From: Pseudomonadota bacterium
GTDB taxonomy: Bacteria > Pseudomonadota > Gammaproteobacteria > Burkholderiales > Ferrovaceae
DNA: 64,000 bases
Direction of reading: 5' to 3'
Assembly (NCBI GenBank): GCA_021796835.1
Contig: JAKABO010000008.1
Coordinates: 27,592 to 91,591 of the forward strand
Part shown: positions 33,097-40,934 of the stretch, piece after piece
Numbering within the stretch: position 1 is the first letter of the stretch
How the letters are laid out: each line of letters opens with the position of its first letter
Translations under genes and position numbers: made by a program
Notes under the pieces: model-generated
The model's input: the letters and a program-made list of their open reading frames with translations, nothing else
Told to the model about the DNA's origin: nothing
Databases searched by the model: none

Positions 33097-35478
33097 CTAA
33101 TTACGTACAGCCTTGCCAGTTTCCAGAAAAGACTGAATTCGTTCCCGACTTTTTTGAGTGGCCAGCAAAGGACCGAAATGTGCCCGTTCCAGGCCAAGCA
33201 GGTAGTCCACATTGACCAGGGTTCCTGCGGGCAATTCTCCACCGCAGGCGACTGTGGCCAAAATACGTCCAATCTCGAAATCATGCGCCGAAATTTGCCC
33301 TCCCTGGCGCGCATTGACCAATCCCGCAAGCATCTGGGCCCGGCCTTCCACCCCACCCACCGGAAAGAGACGAGGCAGAGCAGGTGCATGACCGGATTCG
33401 GCCAGAGCCTGGGCTTGTGTCAGGGCCACGTGGAGCAATTCTTCACGGTTCGGAACGAGAACGTCGCCGCTTTCGAGCCAGCCCCAGGAACGGGCTTCCT
33501 GGGCGCTTTGGCTGACTGTACAGCGCAGGATGCGCGTCAGATCTTCCTGCAGGTAGTCAGCTACCTGCAGGGGCGATTGGGCAGCCAGGGCGCGCAGTCC
33601 GGCGCGCCGGGCAACTTCCGTCAATCCGCCGGCGCCGGGAAAGATCCCGACATTGACTTCCACCATGCCCAGGTTGGTTTCGGTGTGCGCAACCCGACGG
33701 GTACAGTGCAGCGTGACTTCACACCCCCCACCCAGGGCATAGCCCTGCAGGGCGGCCACGGTGGGTACTGCGCTGTAGCGCAAACGCTGAACCACATGCT
33801 GGAACCGCTCCTGAGCCAATGCCAACCCCGTCAAACCATGGCGGGTATAGGTTTCGATAAACCCCCTGAGATCTCCCCCCGCCGAAAAGTGTGGGCCGGG
33901 ACTCCACAGAACCAGGGCGCGGAACTGGCTTTCGGCTTCGGTCAGCGCCTGATCCAGTGCTTCCAGCGCAACTTCGCCCAGGAGGTTCATCTTGGTGCGA
34001 AGGGACAGGATCAATACCGCCTCATCCAGCGTCCACAGACGTGCGGCTTCGGATTCGGCCACGGTCCGTCCCGCGCTGGCCGGGTTGACTCCCCCCTCGC
34101 CCAGCAGGCGCAAGGGGAAGTGCTGACGTTTCAGCCAGGGCTGGGAAATACGAGGGCTGAGGGTGGCACGGGCCGCCGACCAGGAACCCTGAGGCGTATG
34201 AACGACCTGGCGTTGGGGGTCCATGGCCCAATCCGGCAAAGGAAGGTCGACCAGGGTTTTTCCCGCCTGCCGATCTTCCTCGATCCATGCCGCGACCTCC
34301 GCCCAACCTGACAGTTGCCACTGTTCGAAGGGGCCGAGAGCCCAACCAAAGCCCAGTCGCAATGCCGTATCCACCTCACGGGCCGAGGGCGCCATGTACG
34401 CCAGGTGAAGGGCACAGTAGTGGAACAGGTCGCGATGAATGGCCCACAAAAACTGAGCCTGGGGGTGGGCACTGGCACGCAGACTGGCCAGTCTGCGCGG
34501 CGGCGAAGCGTCCAGACAAGCCCTTACCTCTGCCTCCGCCTTGGCCCCGCTGGGCACATAGGAACGAGTCATGGGGTCCAGGCGAAGAATCGTCTTGCCT
34601 TCCTTGCGGTAAAAACCAGCGCCGGTCTTGGCGCCCAGCGCCCCTGCGGAAATCAGCCCCTCGAGGAGAGGGAAAGGGGCAAACAGGGCGCGAAAGGGAT
34701 CGTCCGGGACCTGGGTATAGGTCGTATGGATGACATGCGACAGAATGTCCAGGCCGACCAAGTCCGCAGTACGGTAAGTGGCGGAACGGGGCCGTCCCAA
34801 AAGAGGACCGGTCAGGTCATCCACCAGATCACAGGACAACCCAAAATTCTGGGCCTGGTGAAAGGTGAATACGGTCGCGGCAACCCCAATCCGATTGGCC
34901 ACGAAATTCGGCGTGTCCAGGGCATGAATGACAGTCTTGCCCAGACGGGTCGTGATGAAGGATTCCAGAATGGCGATACTGTCCCGATCCGTTCGTGCCG
35001 TGGGGATCAATTCCACCAACGCCATGTAACGGGGGGGATTGAAGAAATGCATGCCACAGAAGCGCGGTTGGCGATCCTCGGGCAGTGCGGTACTGAGTTC
35101 TTCCAGAGACAGGCCGGAGGTATTGGAGACCAACCAGCCCTGGGGAGCCAGGTGAGGCAAAATACGTGCATAGAGTGCCTGTTTCCAGGCCAACTGTTCA
35201 CCGATGGCTTCAATAACCAGATCACAGGTGGAAAGCCGGGGCAAATGTTCGTCATAATTGGCTGCTTCGATCAGGTCTGCCCGTTCGGGTTCGACCAGAG
35301 GCGGCGGACTCATTTTCTTCAATCCCCGGATGGCCTGCAGAACCCGTCCATTCGGGGCTCCCTGGTCAAGGGGCAGATCATAGAGCAGAACAGGAATGTC
35401 CAGGTTGACGAAGTGCGCTGCCAATTGCGCCCCCATGACCCCGGCCCCCAACACGGCCACGCGCTGAATCTGAGTCAT
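33097..35478 (-). CDS. fadN: 3-hydroxyacyl-CoA dehydrogenase / enoyl-CoA hydratase fusion, FadN-type
   Basis: Bifunctional beta-oxidation protein of 793 residues. The N-terminal half is the NAD-linked 3-hydroxyacyl-CoA dehydrogenase: GAGVMGAQLAAHFVN near residue 10, DLVIEAIGE, FCGMHFFNPPRYMALVELI and DTPNFVANRIG. The C-terminal half is a crotonase: LWSPGPHFSAGGDLRGF and ALQGYALGGGCEVTLHC with the oxyanion-hole region, then VEVNVGIFPGAGG. This order, dehydrogenase first, is that of Bacillus FadN, the reverse of E. coli FadB and FadJ. It heads the operon fadN-fadA-etfB-etfA; no acyl-CoA dehydrogenase gene is present. Confidence 0.94.
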   Translation of the reverse strand: MTQIQRVAVLGAGVMGAQLAAHFVNLDIPVLLYDLPLDQGAPNGRVLQAIRGLKKMSPPPLVEPERADLIEAANYDEHLPRLSTCDLVIEAIGEQLAWKQALYARILPHLAPQGWLVSNTSGLSLEELSTALPEDRQPRFCGMHFFNPPRYMALVELIPTARTDRDSIAILESFITTRLGKTVIHALDTPNFVANRIGVAATVFTFHQAQNFGLSCDLVDDLTGPLLGRPRSATYRTADLVGLDILSHVIHTTYTQVPDDPFRALFAPFPLLEGLISAGALGAKTGAGFYRKEGKTILRLDPMTRSYVPSGAKAEAEVRACLDASPPRRLASLRASAHPQAQFLWAIHRDLFHYCALHLAYMAPSAREVDTALRLGFGWALGPFEQWQLSGWAEVAAWIEEDRQAGKTLVDLPLPDWAMDPQRQVVHTPQGSWSAARATLSPRISQPWLKRQHFPLRLLGEGGVNPASAGRTVAESEAARLWTLDEAVLILSLRTKMNLLGEVALEALDQALTEAESQFRALVLWSPGPHFSAGGDLRGFIETYTRHGLTGLALAQERFQHVVQRLRYSAVPTVAALQGYALGGGCEVTLHCTRRVAHTETNLGMVEVNVGIFPGAGGLTEVARRAGLRALAAQSPLQVADYLQEDLTRILRCTVSQSAQEARSWGWLESGDVLVPNREELLHVALTQAQALAESGHAPALPRLFPVGGVEGRAQMLAGLVNARQGGQISAHDFEIGRILATVACGGELPAGTLVNVDYLLGLERAHFGPLLATQKSRERIQSFLETGKAVRN

Positions 35479-35564
35479 CCTCTCCTCCCTTCCTGTGGAT
35501 TTATTTGTTCATTCTAACCGAATCTTCCCGACATACTGTATCGCCAGGCTTTAAAATCCGTCAC

Positions 35565-37298
35565 ATGAACATCCTCCTTGATTTTGCCGAATGTCCGGGG
35601 CTGCGCCTCCGGCGCGTCTTCCGCTCGCCCCGCCAATGTCTGGTCGCCCATTCGCTGGCGGAGGTACGTCCCGTGTTGCGTCAGGTAGCCCATGCCTGTC
35701 AGGCAGGTGCCCATGCGGCTGGTTTCGTGGCTTATGAAGCCGCCGCAGCTTTCGATACGGCCGCCCTCACCCATTCGCCCCTGAAGGATTTTCCCCTGGC
35801 CTGCTTCGGGATATACGATGCGCCCCTTCCCGGATGGGACGAAGAAGACGCTTCTCCTTCGGCGGAATTCCGTGGCCCCTGGCAACCTGACCTGACGCTG
35901 TCCGCCTATACCCAGGCGGTACAAACCTTGCGTCAGGCCATTGCGCAAGGGGAAGCCTATCAGATGAACCTGACGTTACGCCTGGAAAGCACGTTCTCCG
36001 GTTCATCCCGTCACCTCTACGAGCACCTGCGCCAGGTCCAGGACGCAGACTTCAGCGCCTGGCTGTCCTGGACCGACGGAGCCCTCCTTTCGCTTTCGCC
36101 GGAACTGTTCTTTGAAACCCACGGCCGCCGGATTCTGACTCGTCCCATGAAGGGCACTGCTTCCCCGGAAGACGCCGAAAATCTGGCCCAATGTCCAAAA
36201 AACCGGGCTGAAAACATCATGATCGTCGATCTTCTCCGCAATGATCTGGCGCGCATCGCCCTGCCCGGCTCGGTCAACGTCAGCGATCTCTGTCGGGTAG
36301 AGACCTATCCCACCGTACATCAAATGACGTCCACGGTGGCAGCCACGTTGAAACCCGAGGCCGATCTCGAAGCGATTTTCTCTGCCCTTTTTCCTTGCGG
36401 ATCGATCACCGGCGCCCCCAAATGGCAAGCCATGCGCTGGATCAGACGGCTGGAGAAGAGCCCGCGCGGCGCCTATTGCGGGGCCATCGGCTGGATTCGC
36501 CCGGGCGGGGATGCGCAATTCAATGTACCCATCCGCACCCTCTGGCATGACGTCCCGCATGACCGTCTTCTCTGCGGTGTGGGCAGTGGCATCACCTGGG
36601 ATTCGCAGGCCCCCGCCGAATGGGCTGAAATTGCCACCAAAGCCCGTTTTCTGGAAGGTCCTGCGTCCGTCGATCTGCTCGAAACCCTCCGTCTCGAACA
36701 GGGAAGTTGGGAACTTCCCCATTATCACTGCCGCCGCCTGCTCCACTCTGTTCAGGCCCTGGGCTTTCCTCCCCTGACGGCGCAACGTTTCACCGAAGCC
36801 CTGGATCATTTCGCCCGGCAGTATCCCACCGGATCTTATCGGGTACGCCTGCGTTACAACCGGCAAGGCAACTTTCATCTTGAAGGGTTTGTTCTGTCCC
36901 TTCCCCTCCGGAAAATTCCTCAACCCATCTGTCTGTCCGCCCATCCCTTCCCATTCGATCCCCGGACGATGGCGCACAAGACCACCGAACGTCGTCTCTA
37001 TGAGGCTGTTCTCTCCTCCCTGCCCACGCCGTGTTTCGACGTGTTGCTCTGGAACGGGCGGGGTGAACTGACGGAATTCACGCGCGGTAATCTGGTGCTC
37101 GAGAAAAAGGGGAAAAAACTCACCCCCCCGCTGTCCTGCGGACTACTGGCAGGAACGTTCCGTCAGTTTCTCTGCGATCAGGGAGAACTCGAAGAACAGA
37201 TCCTGACGCGGGAGGACCTGGCACGGGCCGACCGACTCTGGTTCATCAACAGCGTGCGCGGCTGGGTTCCGGTGATTCTCAAGGCACCAGAGGGGTGA
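35565..37298 (+). CDS. pabB: Fused aminodeoxychorismate synthase component I and aminodeoxychorismate lyase
   Basis: Makes p-aminobenzoate for folate in one 577-residue chain. The N-terminal ~340 residues are PabB: MNLTLRLESTF, TRPMKGTASPEDAE, ENIMIVDLLRNDLARIA, PTVHQMTSTV, FPCGSITGAPKWQAM and GAYCGAIGWI. The C-terminal ~230 residues are PabC, a PLP class IV lyase: HYHCRRLLHSVQALGF, the Lys of MAHKTTERRLYE, WNGRGELTEFTRGNLVL and SCGLLAGTFR. The start is taken at ATG 35565; an ATG-less extension to 35505 is unlike the family. The amide-transferring PabA is not adjacent. The fusion explains why no pabC sits in the fab cluster. Its end overlaps the TlpA gene by 20 bases. Confidence 0.94.
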   Translation: MNILLDFAECPGLRLRRVFRSPRQCLVAHSLAEVRPVLRQVAHACQAGAHAAGFVAYEAAAAFDTAALTHSPLKDFPLACFGIYDAPLPGWDEEDASPSAEFRGPWQPDLTLSAYTQAVQTLRQAIAQGEAYQMNLTLRLESTFSGSSRHLYEHLRQVQDADFSAWLSWTDGALLSLSPELFFETHGRRILTRPMKGTASPEDAENLAQCPKNRAENIMIVDLLRNDLARIALPGSVNVSDLCRVETYPTVHQMTSTVAATLKPEADLEAIFSALFPCGSITGAPKWQAMRWIRRLEKSPRGAYCGAIGWIRPGGDAQFNVPIRTLWHDVPHDRLLCGVGSGITWDSQAPAEWAEIATKARFLEGPASVDLLETLRLEQGSWELPHYHCRRLLHSVQALGFPPLTAQRFTEALDHFARQYPTGSYRVRLRYNRQGNFHLEGFVLSLPLRKIPQPICLSAHPFPFDPRTMAHKTTERRLYEAVLSSLPTPCFDVLLWNGRGELTEFTRGNLVLEKKGKKLTPPLSCGLLAGTFRQFLCDQGELEEQILTREDLARADRLWFINSVRGWVPVILKAPEG

Positions 37299-38196
37299 TC
37301 GGCACGTCCACATGCACGGTGGCACCATGCTGAAAATGGAGATTCAGGGGCACGGTCTGCCCGGCCACCAGGGGGTGAGCCAGATCCTCCAGCATCAGGT
37401 GATGTCCTCCGGGTGCCAAGGTCACCTGACCATGGGCAGGGATCACCAGATGATATTCGTGTGCCATATGGGCCATGTTGCCTTCCATTTCCGTGGTCTG
37501 ATGCAGCATGATATGGTCAGCCACGGCGCTGTCCGCGCCTTCCAGGGCATCTTCCCGGTCCCCTGGATTGACCAGGGTCAGATACACCACCCCTTCCTCC
37601 TGGCCTGGAGCCGTGGCACGGGCCATCGGATGCAGGACCTGAATGGCGGGTGAAGTCCCTGACTGCATGCCCGATGCCGGGATGGGAACAGGTGCTGCCC
37701 CAAGCAGGGGTTCAATGCCCGCCACCAGAACAGATTCAGGCAGTCCCTGATCATCATCGGCCGCCCAGGCATTCTGGCGGACGATCCCTTTCCGATCCAC
37801 GAGGATGGATAGGGGCATACGCCAGATCCGTCCTAATTCATCGACTTCAGCATGACTCTTGAGAGCCCATGGAAAGTGGTAGTGGGCCATCATCTCGCGC
37901 GCCAGGGGTTGGTCCTCATCACTGTCCATGTCGATGGCCACGATGTCCAGGCCACGGGCATGGTATTTTTGATACAACTTTTCCAGGCGCGGCATTTCCG
38001 CCCGGCAGGGGACACACCACGAAGCCCAGAAATGCAGCAGGGTGACGTGACCCCGTTCGCTTTGCGCCGTCACCTTTCCGCCCCCTTCCAGATTCAGGGT
38101 ATAGGCCGGTACGGGCGCGTCCATTTCGAGGGCCTGTACCAGCGGTGCAGAACCCAGCAGCAAGGCGACGATGAACCAGAATATAGAGTGCCGCAT
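37279..38196 (-). CDS. TlpA-like thioredoxin fused to PCuAC copper chaperone
   Basis: Exported 305-residue protein with two parts. A signal peptide ends near Ala22. Residues about 25-165 are a TlpA/ResA-type thioredoxin with WASWCVPC (Cys61, Cys64) and the cis-Pro region MPLSILVDRKG. Residues about 185-300 are a PCuAC (DUF461) domain carrying His232, Met244, His266 and Met268, which fits the copper(I) motif H(M)X10MX21HXM at exact spacing. Both activities are known to serve CuA-site assembly of cytochrome oxidase as separate proteins: the thioredoxin reduces the cysteines, PCuAC delivers Cu(I). Here they share one chain. It is the last gene of the run with the beta-barrel and DUF2946 genes. 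Confidence 0.9.
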   Translation of the reverse strand: MRHSIFWFIVALLLGSAPLVQALEMDAPVPAYTLNLEGGGKVTAQSERGHVTLLHFWASWCVPCRAEMPRLEKLYQKYHARGLDIVAIDMDSDEDQPLAREMMAHYHFPWALKSHAEVDELGRIWRMPLSILVDRKGIVRQNAWAADDDQGLPESVLVAGIEPLLGAAPVPIPASGMQSGTSPAIQVLHPMARATAPGQEEGVVYLTLVNPGDREDALEGADSAVADHIMLHQTTEMEGNMAHMAHEYHLVIPAHGQVTLAPGGHHLMLEDLAHPLVAGQTVPLNLHFQHGATVHVDVPITPLVP

Positions 38197-38264
38197 GAAA
38201 CTTCTCCTTGATAGTCAGAAGGCACGATAACACGCCGGAAGCGAAAAAACGCTCCGGCGAGAAA

Positions 38265-39248
38265 CTAGAACAGATAAGTGATACCCGCATTCACCATCCA
38301 GTGCGGCACCAGTTGATCTCCGTTGGCATAGCGGTACAGGGGCAGATAAACCGATGTATTGGCCTGCCAGTGACGAGACAGATCGATCAAGGCGCCAGGA
38401 GCCAGAAAAAGGTTGGCATAACCGCTGTTCAGGTTACCATACAAGGCATCCCCACCCCCCTGATCCCGTGCCCGCCACAAGGCATTCACCTGCATCATGG
38501 GAATCACGTGCGTACTGGCTTCGATGGCATTCCAGGTAACCCCCGCGACCGTATTGAGGCTGTCCCCCGGTTTGTATCCCTGATAATGATCCAGGGCATG
38601 GCGCCAGGTTCCTTGAGAAAACCAGCCCCAGTTGGCGCTGAAATTCCCCATGCTGTAGTAACCGAGCAGCAAGTCGGTGGTGCCGGTTCCCGGTGCCGTG
38701 TCCCGATCGATCAAAGGCGCCGGATTGACCGGGCCGGTGGGCAATTTCAGGCCGAAGGTCAGCCCGCTGGATTTATCCTTGGAGAATCCCGTATACATAC
38801 CCATCACGCGTAAATCGGAAAGGCTGCTGATATTGGCCGAGCGGGTGCTGGGAGAAGGATTGATTTGTCCCGGTACCCCGCTCGTATCCGTGGTGAAGGT
38901 ACGCGTCCAGTAGGGCAACATGGCCTCGACCCCCCAGTTGTCATTGAACATGTGCTGGCCATAGAGGGTGTAAAAGTTGGTTCCGATCTGCTTGTCGGGG
39001 TTGAGTGCCCCCACTTGTCCACTGGCGCCGCTATGATTCCAGTTCTGGTTCATGAAGGAATATTGAAGGCTCACCTGATCATTCATGCCACTCACGGGCA
39101 ACCCGGGCAAACCCACGTCGAAGACCCCGCAACCGCAAGCACAAGCCCATCCCTGGGTGACGACTCCAAAGCCCAACACCAATCCAGCCAGTCTTTTGAT
39201 CAACGCGGGATTTAAAGATGATTTATGTTTTAAACCATAATGATACAT
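38265..39248 (-). CDS. Outer-membrane beta-barrel protein with Cys-rich N-terminus, function unknown
   Basis: Exported protein of 327 residues. ATG 39248 has GGGGAG seven bases upstream; a TTG two codons earlier is also open. After a signal peptide comes ACACGCGVFDVG, four cysteines within six residues, close to the predicted mature N-terminus. The rest alternates short beta-strands with aromatic ends (YGQHMFNDNWGVEAMLPYW, ADLLLGYY-like turns, GWFSQGTWRHALDHYQ) and ends in Phe (GITYLF), as in outer-membrane barrels. It sits 68 bases upstream of the TlpA-PCuAC gene. The Cys cluster and neighbours suggest metal handling, possibly copper uptake, but no function is proven. Confidence 0.78.
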   Translation of the reverse strand: MYHYGLKHKSSLNPALIKRLAGLVLGFGVVTQGWACACGCGVFDVGLPGLPVSGMNDQVSLQYSFMNQNWNHSGASGQVGALNPDKQIGTNFYTLYGQHMFNDNWGVEAMLPYWTRTFTTDTSGVPGQINPSPSTRSANISSLSDLRVMGMYTGFSKDKSSGLTFGLKLPTGPVNPAPLIDRDTAPGTGTTDLLLGYYSMGNFSANWGWFSQGTWRHALDHYQGYKPGDSLNTVAGVTWNAIEASTHVIPMMQVNALWRARDQGGGDALYGNLNSGYANLFLAPGALIDLSRHWQANTSVYLPLYRYANGDQLVPHWMVNAGITYLF

Positions 39249-39390
39249 TAACAAACTCCCCTGAAAAGTTAACTTTTACCGTCGGGTGGACGACTGCTCC
39301 GTGATCGGGCCGCGCGTACATCCGTCAGAAAGAAAAATCACTTTCCGGTCATGCCCCCGATCGGGGAAACATCATCCCGGAAAAAACGAT

Positions 39391-39804
39391 TCAGGCGAAA
39401 AAAGGAGGTGCGTTGGGATAAGGCAGGAAGAAGTCGCGGAACGCGAGGAAGTCATGGATTTCACGGGGTGCCAGGGGCTGTCCGCGAAACAGGGTGAGCC
39501 CCAGTCCCGGATTGGACAGGTCCATGGGCAGGGCCAGAGCCAGCGAACCGCAAAAGGAACAATGACCATGGCCGAAATCGGAGGGTGAGGAAGGAAGGCG
39601 GGAGGAGTTCCTTTGGTCGGGAACGGAACCCGTCTGGACCCACTGCTGGCCCGAAACCGTACAGATCTGAAGAGCAGGACCGGTTTCACTGCCTTGATTC
39701 AGAAGGGGATCCAGTGCTCCAACCACCAGGAACATCTGAAACAGAAATGGCCATAAAAGCCAGCCCGTCAGTTGTCGAATCCGTTGGGGAGACAAAAGAT
39801 TCAT
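39391..39804 (-). CDS. DUF2946-like protein with His/Cys metal-site candidate
   Basis: Small 137-residue protein with one N-terminal hydrophobic segment (LTGWLLWPFLFQMFLVVGAL). It then shows ICTVSGQQW and, 40 residues on, HGHCSFCGSL; this Cys ... His-x-x-Cys-x-x-Cys pattern resembles the DUF2946 family, often seen near copper-handling genes. No Shine-Dalgarno site is visible before ATG 39804, which lies 18 bases after the Sel1 gene stop, so coupled translation is likely. The assignment to DUF2946 rests on pattern and context only. Confidence 0.65.
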   Translation of the reverse strand: MNLLSPQRIRQLTGWLLWPFLFQMFLVVGALDPLLNQGSETGPALQICTVSGQQWVQTGSVPDQRNSSRLPSSPSDFGHGHCSFCGSLALALPMDLSNPGLGLTLFRGQPLAPREIHDFLAFRDFFLPYPNAPPFFA

Positions 39805-39822
39805 GACGTTATGCGCACAGGA

Positions 39823-40710
39823 TCAGGGCTTGACCAAACCGGTGGAATATAAAACCCCCAGATTTTTCTGGGCTTCGGTGTTTCCCTGTTCGGAGGCCTT
39901 GCGAAACCAATCCGCCGCTTTGGCATAGTCCTGGGGCACCCCCAGACCGTTGTCATAGAGCATTCCCAGGTTGTTCTGAGCGCGAGCAGAACCCTGCATG
40001 GCAGCCTTGCGGTACCATTCTGCAGCCATGATGTAGTCCTTGGGAACCCCCCGCCCATTTTCATAAAGTACGCCCAGGTTATTCTGAGCCTTGGAATTGC
40101 CCTGCTCCGCAGAGCGTCGGTACCAGTCGGCGGCTTCTGCCGGGTCCTGAGGGACGCCACGCCCCGACTCGTAAAAAACGCCCATGTTGTTCTGGGCCAT
40201 GGCATTGCCCTGATTCGCCGCCTTGCGAAAGTAATCGACGGCAACGGCATAGTCTCGAGTCACTCCCGAACCATTGGCATACAGCAATCCCAACTGGAAC
40301 TGGGCCTCCGCCACATTTTGGTCGGCCGCCTTTTTCAACCATTCAGCCGCCCTGGCATAATCGCGAGGCACGCCCTGACCGGAGACATACATCATCCCCA
40401 GTTTGTACTGGGCCCAGGCAACGTTTTGATTGGCCGCCTTGGTATACCAGTCCGCAGCCTGGGCATGATCTCCCGTCATGTCTAGGTAGGCACCCAGATA
40501 GGTCTGGGCCTTGGGGTCGTTGTTGCGCGCTGAATCAAGCAACTTCTGAACGGCCACGGCATCCCCGCTCTTGGCATTGGAAACCAGTGAGACTGCTTCC
40601 GACTCCGTCATGGTGGCCGGCGGCGCAGACACGGAACCCGTGGCGTATGAAGTCGTTGAAACCCCAAGCATCATCAGAAAAAGCAATCTGGAACCGAAAA
40701 ACTTATTCAT
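39823..40710 (-). CDS. Secreted Sel1-repeat protein
   Basis: Protein of 295 residues with a signal peptide (cleavage near SYATG). From residue 100 it holds five 36-residue Sel1 repeats of the form AQxxLGxxYxxGxGVPxDYxxAAxWxxKAAxQGNxx, preceded by one shorter unit and followed by a partial one. Sel1 repeats are TPR-like scaffolds for protein contacts; no enzyme domain is present. ATG 40710 with AAGG upstream is preferred over an ATG at 40758. It is the first gene of the run leading to the DUF2946, beta-barrel and TlpA-PCuAC genes, so it may act in the same envelope process. Confidence 0.88.
   Translation of the reverse strand: MNKFFGSRLLFLMMLGVSTTSYATGSVSAPPATMTESEAVSLVSNAKSGDAVAVQKLLDSARNNDPKAQTYLGAYLDMTGDHAQAADWYTKAANQNVAWAQYKLGMMYVSGQGVPRDYARAAEWLKKAADQNVAEAQFQLGLLYANGSGVTRDYAVAVDYFRKAANQGNAMAQNNMGVFYESGRGVPQDPAEAADWYRRSAEQGNSKAQNNLGVLYENGRGVPKDYIMAAEWYRKAAMQGSARAQNNLGMLYDNGLGVPQDYAKAADWFRKASEQGNTEAQKNLGVLYSTGLVKP
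39874..40413 (-). repeat. Five in-frame 108-base repeats encoding Sel1 units
   Basis: Residues 100-279 of the Sel1 protein are five units of exactly 36 codons, which makes the DNA a 108-base tandem repeat with diverged copies. Such arrays can gain or lose units by recombination. Confidence 0.8.
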
Positions 40711-40819
40711 GTGCACCTTCTCAATCGGGAGCGAAAACGCCAAGCGGTGAGTATCCACCGAATCAAATATCGAAAAGCAACTCAGGAATATCCTGCTCCT
40801 GAGCCTGCGCGCTTGTCGG

Positions 40820-40847
40820 AATATACCAAAATATCATGAACTCGTAA
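40820..40847 (-). promoter_or_regulatory. Candidate promoter for the Sel1-DUF2946-barrel-TlpA run
   Basis: On the minus strand TTACGA (40842-40847) and TATATT (40820-40825) are 16 bases apart in an AT-rich part of the 224-base gap between the EmrA-like gene and the Sel1 gene. The leader would contain a CTCAGGA/TCCTGAG inverted repeat at 40781-40803. Confidence 0.4.
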
Positions 40848-40934
40848 CCACTTTTGTGATTGAAAATGAAATTATTTTATCGGATGCCGCGACCTGCCCT
40901 CCCGGCCCCTCCTGTTCTCTCCAGACAACCTCAC

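Noticed and set aside
32710..34311. 533-codon plus-strand frame across fadA and fadN
   Set aside because: Antisense to complete beta-oxidation genes with catalytic motifs; the product shows no domain.
39355..39366. CCCCGATCGGGG palindrome between the DUF2946 and barrel genes considered as a terminator
   Set aside because: It has no loop and no U-run on either strand; probably incidental GC-rich symmetry.
40781..40803. CTCAGGA-N9-TCCTGAG inverted repeat considered as a terminator of the EmrA-like gene
   Set aside because: It lies downstream of a candidate promoter for the Sel1 gene, more than 130 bases from the EmrA-like stop, and the following bases are only weakly U-rich.
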